DNA of 64,000 bases from Candidatus Binatia bacterium (GTDB lineage: Bacteria > Desulfobacterota > Binatia > HRBIN30 > BPIQ01): NCBI GenBank assembly GCA_026004195.1, contig BPIQ01000002.1, positions 930,585 through 994,584 of the forward strand, read 5' to 3'. Of this stretch, positions 57,297 to 64,000 are shown piece by piece. The translations under genes and the position numbers were made by a program. Every line of letters starts with the position of its first letter. The first letter of the stretch is position 1. The notes under the pieces were generated by a model. It saw nothing but the letters and a program-made list of their open reading frames with translations. It had not been told where the DNA came from and did not search any database.

Positions 57297-57546
57297 CGTT
57301 CGAATCAAGCCGTCCGCGATCGAGGAGATCGAGGCCATCTCGCCCAAAACCGCACGCCAGCGGATCGTTCGGCGCATCGCGACGCTCGGGGAGAACCCCC
57401 GACCACCGGGCTCCGAAAAGCTAGCGGGCGACCCGGAGCGGTACCGGAGACGCCAAGGACGCTACCGAATCGTCTACAGCATCGACGACGCGGGTCGGGT
57501 GGTCGAAGTATTCAAGGTGGGCCACCGTCGCGATGTGTATCGCCGA
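57283..57546 (+). CDS. RelE/ParE-type toxin, 3' end uncertain
   Basis: The GTG at 57283 overlaps the antitoxin stop by 14 bp. The protein reads SSVRIKPSAIEEIEAISPKT, then ENPRPPGSEKLAGDPERYRR, GRYRIVYSIDDAGRVVEVFK and VGHRRDVYR, a complete RelE-type toxin of about 88 residues. These proteins cleave mRNA at the ribosome or inhibit gyrase. No stop follows; the frame stays open to 58398 because the next 850 bp is antisense to a minus-strand gene. The native 3' end is therefore probably lost or shifted. Confidence 0.6.
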
Positions 57547-57665
57547 GCGGCGGGACGCCGTGTCGCTCGGCCGCTCCCGTGCCCTGCGCTGTCACCCGCG
57601 GGGTTCGCCCGGCTCTGGATCGGTCCCATCGGACGAAGGGCGGTGCATTCGCACGACGGTATGGG

Positions 57666-58496
57666 TCATTCGAGCGCCACGAGTCTCTTCAACGTCGGCG
57701 CTTCGTCCGCCTCTTCGATCTCCACGGCTGCGACGAAATCTCGTACCTTGCGCTGCTTCTTCGAGACGACGAGCGTGGCCCAGTGCGACACCAGCTTGCA
57801 GCACGCTAGAGTGCCGATGGGACCGATACCGGACAGCACCAGGACCCTCCGGTTGCCGGACCAGGGAGATCTGTACGCGAGAACGGCGCCGGCGTTGCCT
57901 CCCGTGAAGGTGCTGCCGTCGAGGGTAAAGCTCGCATATCCTTCACCCCAGGAGAACGATGGAGCCAGCACGCTATGGAGGCCATCGAAAATTTCCTCGG
58001 ACAGAAGGTTCGACGTGGGACTGCCGAAGCAGATCAGGTTCCAGTCTCGGGCATCATCTGGAGAAAGGTCGTTAACCACTACGAAGGAGCGGCGCCGGGC
58101 GCCCAGAGCTGAGGCTACCGTGAGCTGCCCGTACACGTCGTGGACTCCGGTAACGGGAAACCCGCTACTAACGGCCTTGACTTGGCCGTCAGGCAAGGCC
58201 TTCAGCAAGGGTGCCGCCGTGAGCGTGCCCGAGGGTGTTTGGATCACCGTGCCGGCTGCCAGGGCAAACAGGTTGCTGGTAACGAGGCCGAGGGGTTCGA
58301 CCATAGGTTTCAAGGGGTCGCGTTGCCACCACAGGCTGAGCCGCTGGGCCGCAGCCACAAACACGGGGAGGATAGGCACCTGTACCTCAAACTGGTGACC
58401 CCCATACTGGTAGTTGATTTTCATGGTTGGTTCCGCGCTGGCAAAGGTCCTCGCGTTGGCTCCCAGCAGAAAAAGACCCGCGAGGGGCACCGACAT
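57666..58496 (-). CDS. Protein of unknown function, possible secreted or nucleotide-binding type
   Basis: The 276-residue product is not recognised. It starts with a moderately hydrophobic stretch (SVPLAGLFLLGANARTFASA) that could be a signal peptide, then MKINYQYGGHQFEVQVP. The C-terminal half has a repeated GGP/GS-type pattern: WNLICFGSPTSNLLSEEIFD, then GNAGAVLAYRSPWSGNRRVL, then LSGIGPIGTLACC. This order recalls conserved hypothetical proteins found near NTPases and defence genes, but I cannot name a family. ATG 58496 has an AGG upstream. Base and codon use look less GC-biased than in genes to the left. Confidence 0.7.
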   Translation of the reverse strand: MSVPLAGLFLLGANARTFASAEPTMKINYQYGGHQFEVQVPILPVFVAAAQRLSLWWQRDPLKPMVEPLGLVTSNLFALAAGTVIQTPSGTLTAAPLLKALPDGQVKAVSSGFPVTGVHDVYGQLTVASALGARRRSFVVVNDLSPDDARDWNLICFGSPTSNLLSEEIFDGLHSVLAPSFSWGEGYASFTLDGSTFTGGNAGAVLAYRSPWSGNRRVLVLSGIGPIGTLACCKLVSHWATLVVSKKQRKVRDFVAAVEIEEADEAPTLKRLVALE

Positions 58497-58698
58497 TTCT
58501 GCCTGTTGTCTGCAGCGGCGGCTTCACCATCATTGCACCCGTGGCATTCCGAGATCCTTGCGTATTTTCCGAGCCAAGCGGCCATCCATCTCGTTTGCCG
58601 CGGTAATGTAGGGCGCTTCGTGAGGTAAACGCCGCTGGTAGCTCCGCGCAGAGCCGGGAGGGTTGGGAGCCCGCGCCACAGCGTTCCCATCCCCTTAA

Positions 58699-59643
58699 TC
58701 ATCCTATAGTGAATCGGTCCCGCAACGCGTGGTGCCCGCTCCTAGGATCGAACTCGCGTTGGATGTGATCTCGAGCGTCCCGCCCGAGCCGGGACCAGGT
58801 GGTCAAATTCCGTCCTTTGCTCGTGTCGAAGCCATCACTCATGTGGATGCCGATGAGGTTCGTGATCAGGTGGCGGTCGTGGAAGTCGTCCCAGACAAAG
58901 ACTTCCACGCGAAGGCCGACAGCACGGATCCGTGCTTCCAGGGGACGGCGAAACCGTTGTCGGAAGTACTGCGGGTCCCCGTCCATCGGGAACGTACGGT
59001 CTCGTGGTGGGCCTTCGAAACACACGCGGTGGATCTCGATCACAGGCGCAGGGTCTCGCCGTCCCGCAGCCTCGAGCAGGCGCACGAAGCCCCCGTACCT
59101 CGGCTTCTCCGGGTCCAAGTGCGGGTCGATGAACATAAGAGAGTTTGCGCGCCGCAGCACGGGAGCGAGCTGCTCGAGGTAATCCTCGATGTCGCGTCGG
59201 ACCCGGACGGACGACGATCGGCCCGCCCACCAGCGCGCACTCCCCAGGCGGTCGATTCGCTCCACCAGATCCTCGCCGGGAAAAGCCGTCTTCACCCGCT
59301 CGGTGACGACGATACCGCCGGTAAAGGGAAGAACCCCGTGTGTAGCTACGGCCTCCGAGCACCACGCGACATCGTCGGAGGGCCAGCTTGGACGCGAAGG
59401 CTCAATCGGGAAAACGCGTTTCTGCTGCACCAGTTTTTTCAGGAGTTCTTTGCCCCGGCGATGCCAAGGACGCGTATTGTCCACGAACAGACGGCTCCAC
59501 TCACCGTTTCGAAGATCCCGGACCAGTCCCTCGGACAGCAGGACGTCCTTGAGATTTCGGAGCTCCGCATCGCATGTTGTCGGGTGGGGATAGGACGTCT
59601 CGTCGAAGACGTCGGGCGTGATAGCGTAGTCACGAAGCAACAC
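58699..59643 (-). CDS. Unknown protein, PLD/MIT_C-like region, last gene of ATPase operon
   Basis: The 314-residue protein has no clear name. The N-terminal half is helical (PHPTTCDAELRNLKDVLLSE). The C-terminal half has ARWWAGRSSS, ANSLMFIDPHLDPEKPRYGG, and VEVFVWDDFHDRHLITNLIG with MSDGFDTSKG. The paired H/D motifs FIDPHL and FHDRHL are reminiscent of phospholipase-D-like or MIT_C folds, which could make it a nuclease effector; this is inference. The GTG at 59643 lies 2-3 bp after the stop of the DUF3696-type ATPase gene, so it is tightly coupled. Confidence 0.75.
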   Translation of the reverse strand: MLLRDYAITPDVFDETSYPHPTTCDAELRNLKDVLLSEGLVRDLRNGEWSRLFVDNTRPWHRRGKELLKKLVQQKRVFPIEPSRPSWPSDDVAWCSEAVATHGVLPFTGGIVVTERVKTAFPGEDLVERIDRLGSARWWAGRSSSVRVRRDIEDYLEQLAPVLRRANSLMFIDPHLDPEKPRYGGFVRLLEAAGRRDPAPVIEIHRVCFEGPPRDRTFPMDGDPQYFRQRFRRPLEARIRAVGLRVEVFVWDDFHDRHLITNLIGIHMSDGFDTSKGRNLTTWSRLGRDARDHIQREFDPRSGHHALRDRFTIG

Positions 59644-59645
59644 GG

Positions 59646-61438
59646 TCAGAAGATCTCTCGCAAGCCTTCCTCGAAGAATCCCCCTGGCCAGGCCTTGACC
59701 AGCTCGCCCCGCTCGTTGAGGGGCATCTCGCGCACGATACTTCGAGAGCCGTCGGGCTCGACGAAGAGCACCATCACGTGCTCCGGGCGCACTTCCGGAA
59801 CGCCTTCGGGAAGCTGCCCTTCGTATGTCTCGCGCATGCGGCGCATGATACGCAGGAGCAGGTGCTCGCTGTGGCTCTCGATGAGCAGCGTGTTGGCGCC
59901 CTCCCCCAGCGCGGCCTCGAGGAACACGTCCCCCAGCTCGGCCTGGAGCGCCGGGTGCAAGTGAATCTCGGGCTGCTCGATGGCGAGAAGCTTCTCCTTC
60001 GAAGCGTACGCGGCGACGAGAACCGGGAGCACCTGGCTGACGCCGATTCCGACGTCGCGGTGGCTCACCGGCGTGCCGGAGCGCTTGTCCACGAGGACAA
60101 GGTCCTGCAGGGTCTCGGCGCGTGATTGAACAATTCCTTCGACCCAACCCCGGACGAGGGCTTCTGCTTCGGGACAGCGCGCGTTTACGATTTCCTGCAC
60201 CTCCGGGATGACGTCCTCGAGGTCTTCGTAATCGATGTCGCGCAAACGCTCCGAGACTTCTTGGGCGATCGCTTGGAACTCCTGCGCTCCCCCGGTGAGG
60301 ATTTCATCGAGAAGCCCTGCCGTGTAATCGTGAAGCGCCTTCCCAAGCCTCTCCGGCAGATCGGCAGCGACGGTGGACGCGGGTAGCAAATCCCGCACGC
60401 GTAACTCGTATGGCGTTTGGAGCCGCCCCGGAGCACCGAGCCAGGCGTTCACGCGCCGTCGGACGTCCTCGCGTGTGCGGACGACGTCCCAGGCGTATCC
60501 CCCGCCGGCGAACCAGTTGGGGTCGTGATGCTGGGAGAACGCCAGATGCCTCGGCGGATACGAGCGCAGCGGCCCGAGGTACCGGAGCCTCCGAATCTCA
60601 CCCTCGAGGGCGGATGCAAGGCCACCCGCGAGATCGCGCAGCGCACGCGGGAGGAAGAGCCTAGCCGCCCGAGCAAGGTCCTCGGCCCGACGGCCGCGGC
60701 TCACAGGCACGAGCTCGTCCGCCTGCCAGGCGTCCGTTTCACCCGCGGCGGCTTCCTCCTCGATCCGGGGAAAGAGACCAAATGCCTTCGCGCAGATACT
60801 CGGCACAAGCCTGTCCAGGACCTCGCCGAGCGCGGCCAGATCCTCCTCGCGCACCCTTTCGGTCGTGGTCGCGAGCATCAAAAGCCCACGGAAGATGTCA
60901 CGAAAAACGCGGTGCCCGTGGTCGAGGCGGTCGAGCCGCAAGAGCCCCCCTGCGCGTACGCTCATCGAGAGGAGCAACTCCCCGTCCGCGTGCACCGAGA
61001 AGCGCTCGAGCCGCGCGCCACCGTGCGGATCCAGCTCGCGCAGGCGGTCGCCGAAGAGCGTCAACTGGTCGCTCGTGAAACCGGAGCCCACCACCACCTC
61101 GACAAGGACCTCGCGCGCCGCCCGCAGGAGCTCCGCCACGCGCCCGGAGAGCCGCCCGGGGTCAACCTCGAAGGCGAGCTCCACTTGCCGGTCGCGCTCC
61201 CGCCGGTGGACGTACTGGCGGAAGCCGCCGAGGTCGATCGACTCGCCGCCGATCTGCGTGCGCTGGACGTCGAGCTCCCCGGTCTCCACGGCGTGGTGCG
61301 CCAGTGCGAGCGCGTGGAGGATGCTCGACTTCCCGGCGCTGTTGGCGCCGTAGATCGAGTGTGATCGGCCGCAGCTGGCGCCCGCTGGGACGCGGCGAAG
61401 GCCTTGAAGTTGGCGATGCGGAGGGCGGTGAGGGTCAT
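59646..61438 (-). pseudogene. DUF3696/OLD-like AAA ATPase, frameshifted near the N terminus
   Basis: The start at 61438 (overlapping the upstream stop as ATGA) gives TLTALRIANFKAFAASQ. Within about 30 bp (61360-61400) the frame changes once or twice, then IYGANSAGKSSILHALALA (Walker A) continues to 59646. Later come LAIEQPEIHLHPALQAELGD (Walker B), LLIESHSEHLLLRIMRRM and a WPGGFFEEGL C terminus, typical of DUF3696 ATPases of the OLD-like group. These serve in phage-defence modules. The indel region precedes the Walker A, so it would abolish the protein unless it is a sequencing error. Confidence 0.82.
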
Positions 61439-63969
61439 TCCAGGTACTCCCGTCGGGCATCCTGCAGCTCCTGCCAGTCCGTTCGAAGCTCGTCGAGCGT
61501 CGGCCGCACGCCGAGTGTGTCCATGGGCTGCGAGTGCGAGGCAATCACGCCACAGCACTTCTCGAAAATCGGCATGATCCTGGCGATTGCTGCGGGAAGC
61601 CTATCAGCGCGGATCTGCTCCAGGACGGTCATCCGAACGTTTGGCCGGTAGCGTTCCGTGACGCCTCTTAGGAGGTCCTTCTCGACGACGACCTCACACG
61701 CGCCGCGGAGTTCCTCGTAAGCCTTTTCAATCAACGCATCCCGAGTCGCACCCGCCACCCTTTCGGCTGAGGCAATGAGCGTGTTGATGCGGCTCCGCCG
61801 ATCGTTGAAAGTGTCCGTACGCGGATGAGAACCTCTTGCGAGCAAGCCGATGGCGACGCCCTCCGTTCTGACATCGTAGAAAACGCATTCGCGTGGCTCC
61901 CGTTCGAATCGGCCTAGAATCTCGGCAGCGAACCAGATGTCATGCGTAAACACGATCACCTGGCGCTCTTTCGACAGCTCCACAATCCGATCGACCACGT
62001 GGCGGAGCCGCTTATGATCGAGACTCGTGACGGGGTCGTCGAATACGATAGGAGACTTGTCCGGCTTGAGTGACGCCTCTGCCAGGAAGTCCGCCAGGGC
62101 GATGACTTTCTGCTCACCTTCGGAAAGGATCTCGCTGAGCCCGTGTTCTGGCGTGAGCAGCTTGCGCCGCCGTGCTTCGCCCTCGCGGCCGGGGAAATCG
62201 AGGTTGACGGTCGGCGCGCGCAAGAACTCGCACTCCTGCTTGAAACGGCTCTCGAACTCGCGATTGATGACCTCCGTGCTCGCGCGCTTGGCCGTTTCCG
62301 TTAGACTACGCTTGATGCCCTGGAAACGGGCAAGGTGCGCTCGGGCGCGGTCCGCCCACTGAGCGGCGACCGCGAACTGGCGGATCTGAGGAAGGAGATC
62401 CCGGAGAGTCCTGCGAGCTTCCAGCTCGCGGAGGCGTTTCTGGGCCGCAGCCAGTGCCTGCTCCCGCTCTTCGCCCTGCTTGCGAAGATCAACCAGGCTC
62501 TTTTCGATCGACGCCACAGCGGCCTCGAGCGTCGCGGGTGCTTGCCGCAAGTGCTCAGGAAAGGGCGGACATTCCTGGTCCGCTGCGAAAGCCTCACGCA
62601 TGCGACGAGCGTGTGCCACGCAGTCGCGTGCCATGACCAGGGGATTCGGCGGATGTGCAGGGTCCTCCGCGGCCTGGATGAGCCGTTCGATACCGGTCGC
62701 CGCCTCATCCACGCCGAGCTCCACGATCGGGCGCTTCAGCGCCTCCAGGGATCGCCGTGCCTCGTCAACGGCCCTGCGCAGCTCTGCGTTGCAGTAATCC
62801 CTGTACTTCTGGAGCAGTGCGACGGCCGCGTTGCCGAGCGGCTGGCGGCAGTAGATGCAGGGCTCCCCTGCCTGGGGGTACGGCTCGATACCCAACTGGC
62901 GGATGTAGGCCTCCGCCGCTTCGACGAACTCCTTCCAGGCATCGCCGAGGATTCCGGGAACGGACTCGCCCGAGAGCGCCTCGCGGGTCGCGCGCTCGTG
63001 CCTCCGCGTGGCTTCACGGAGCGCGGAGAGAGCGCCGGCATACGCATCCCGATCGAACTCGGCGATCGCGTCCGCGATCACACGCGCTGCCTCGTAAACC
63101 CGTCGCTGCTCCTCGGCGCGCTGGATCGCCTGCCGCACGGCCCCTGAGCGCAGTGCTTCCACCTGGTCCCGCAGGCCGGATAGCTCCGCCTCTTCAGCCT
63201 CGGTCACCTCTGCGGCAGATTCCAGCTCTCTCAGGTCCGTCGAGGGACCGAGCGCCTCGATCTTGGGGTAAAGTGCGCTCTCGCGGCTGAACCTGCTGAC
63301 GAACGGGTTCCCTTGCGGTTGCCGTGACCGTCGGGCCTCCTCGAACTTGGCCTGAACCCTCTCGATCCCGTCCGTGACCAGGGGATACAGCGAGAGCTCG
63401 GCCGGCGTGTAGGTGTAGCTCAGATCCTCCGCGAGATGGACGACTGCGGCCCGAGCATCGAACACGTCGATTCGGGTGAGCGGTTCGACGCCTTGCTCCC
63501 CTTGCCATTCGATTGTCCGGTCCTCCTCGCCAACCCGGACCCGGACCTCTGCGCGCGGACCGTCCGCTTTAGTTGGGAGGTGGATGTTTGGCAGTACCGG
63601 CTCCGCCGTACGCACGGCAGCCGCGCGCTTCAGGATGCGGACATAACCGGTTTTCCCGCTTGCATTCTCTCCGAAACAGATCGTCAGCCGCGGGTGGAAC
63701 TCGATTTCCTGATTCGGAGCGAGAGCATTCACGTTTTCGAGGTGCTTCAGTCCGACGAGCCGGATCGGCAAACCGGCCGAAGCTGCGAGGCCGCTCGCCG
63801 TCAGGGAAGGCACGTCCTCCGGTTGCCCATCCGCGAGATCCTTCTCCCTGAGAAGCAGCTCGTAGAGCGCTGCAATCCGCTCATCGGAAAGCCGGCGCCG
63901 CGTCGCGATGACTTCCCCGACGAGTTTTCGGACCCACCGGTCCTGCCCATTCGCCCATTCCACGAGCAT
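61435..63969 (-). CDS. SMC/RecF-like AAA ATPase with zinc-hook, RloC-like
   Basis: The 844-residue ATPase has Walker A CFGENASGKTGYVRIL at residues 98-113 and a long coiled coil with a CIYC zinc-hook-type motif at residues 371-374. The signature LSEGEQKVIALADFLAE is near 613 and Walker B PIVFDDPVTSLDHKR near 640. This is the AAA_13/RloC layout; RloC and PrrC are tRNA anticodon nucleases activated on phage infection. A recognisable anticodon-nuclease C terminus is not evident, so the activity is open. The ATG at 63969 has only a weak Shine-Dalgarno sequence; an earlier start beyond the right edge cannot be excluded. It overlaps the next gene by 4 bp. Confidence 0.85.
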   Translation of the reverse strand: MLVEWANGQDRWVRKLVGEVIATRRRLSDERIAALYELLLREKDLADGQPEDVPSLTASGLAASAGLPIRLVGLKHLENVNALAPNQEIEFHPRLTICFGENASGKTGYVRILKRAAAVRTAEPVLPNIHLPTKADGPRAEVRVRVGEEDRTIEWQGEQGVEPLTRIDVFDARAAVVHLAEDLSYTYTPAELSLYPLVTDGIERVQAKFEEARRSRQPQGNPFVSRFSRESALYPKIEALGPSTDLRELESAAEVTEAEEAELSGLRDQVEALRSGAVRQAIQRAEEQRRVYEAARVIADAIAEFDRDAYAGALSALREATRRHERATREALSGESVPGILGDAWKEFVEAAEAYIRQLGIEPYPQAGEPCIYCRQPLGNAAVALLQKYRDYCNAELRRAVDEARRSLEALKRPIVELGVDEAATGIERLIQAAEDPAHPPNPLVMARDCVAHARRMREAFAADQECPPFPEHLRQAPATLEAAVASIEKSLVDLRKQGEEREQALAAAQKRLRELEARRTLRDLLPQIRQFAVAAQWADRARAHLARFQGIKRSLTETAKRASTEVINREFESRFKQECEFLRAPTVNLDFPGREGEARRRKLLTPEHGLSEILSEGEQKVIALADFLAEASLKPDKSPIVFDDPVTSLDHKRLRHVVDRIVELSKERQVIVFTHDIWFAAEILGRFEREPRECVFYDVRTEGVAIGLLARGSHPRTDTFNDRRSRINTLIASAERVAGATRDALIEKAYEELRGACEVVVEKDLLRGVTERYRPNVRMTVLEQIRADRLPAAIARIMPIFEKCCGVIASHSQPMDTLGVRPTLDELRTDWQELQDARREYLE

Positions 63970-64000
63970 GTCAAGGCCTGAGGGCGGACGCGGGACAGTT

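Noticed and set aside
57283-58398. A 371-residue protein starting with the RelE-type toxin
   Set aside because: Only the first 88 or so residues match a toxin; the remainder is antisense to the 276-residue minus-strand gene.
1-64000. tRNA, rRNA or CRISPR-associated genes
   Set aside because: I scanned the intergenic stretches for tRNA-like cloverleaf motifs and rRNA signatures by eye and found none.

Overview
The window is GC-rich (visibly well above 60 %) and densely coded. It carries GTG starts, many 4-bp start/stop overlaps and good Shine-Dalgarno sites, so it is bacterial. The gene set is enoyl-CoA hydratases, an acyl-CoA synthetase, amidohydrolases, an LLM-class oxidoreductase, GST, a carotenoid oxygenase, Tat-exported lipoproteins, an MoxR/CoxE pair and FG-GAP/cytochrome proteins. 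This resembles uncultivated soil or sediment lineages such as Binatia or related 'deltaproteobacterial' groups. That placement is inference; no rRNA or tRNA gene is present to test it.

Layout. 1-412: minus-strand cobalamin riboswitch whose target lies off the left edge. 0.5-7.2 kb: enoyl-CoA hydratase, PhoD-like phosphatase, sulfatase-like hydrolase, DUF456 protein, SGNH hydrolase, EthD protein. 7.1-8.6 kb: frameshifted carotenoid oxygenase. 8.76-10.40 kb: an IS1182-type element inserted inside a hairpin repeat. 10.5-13.6 kb: HIT protein, ABC1 kinase, possible diiron protein. 14.0-17.5 kb: decayed subtilisin-like protease. 17.6-19.4 kb: two hairpin-repeat arrays around an FxsA gene. 19.5-27.3 kb: amidohydrolases, enoyl-CoA hydratase, methyltransferase, GST and phosphotransferase. 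27.35-27.77 kb: third repeat array. 27.8-38.2 kb: CrtC-like protein, LLM oxidoreductase, sulfite/nitrite reductase with an extra C-terminal domain, CobW GTPase, broken msrP, VWA/MoxR pair. 38.4-38.8 kb: fourth array. 38.8-50.7 kb: enoyl-CoA hydratase, glutathione reductase, SDR, a Yej-type oligopeptide ABC transporter with permease and ATPases fused, alcohol dehydrogenase, acyl-CoA synthetase. 50.9-56.9 kb: XRE regulator, membrane-protein remnant, large FG-GAP/c-haem lipoprotein, CDGSH protein, broken lipoprotein hydrolase. 57.0-64.0 kb: a region of different texture with a damaged toxin-antitoxin pair, an unknown protein and a tight three-gene operon (zinc-hook AAA ATPase, DUF3696-type ATPase, unknown effector-like protein) that looks like a defence cassette.

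Two things stand out. First, a family of short hairpins (7-bp stem, loop ACRGAG, trailing CTCCGG) recurs about 28 times in four arrays and a few single sites. At least three stem sequences occur, all changed compensatorily. Second, about a dozen genes contain single-base frameshifts, mostly secreted, surface or mobile genes, while long housekeeping genes are intact. This could be real decay or indel error in the assembly.
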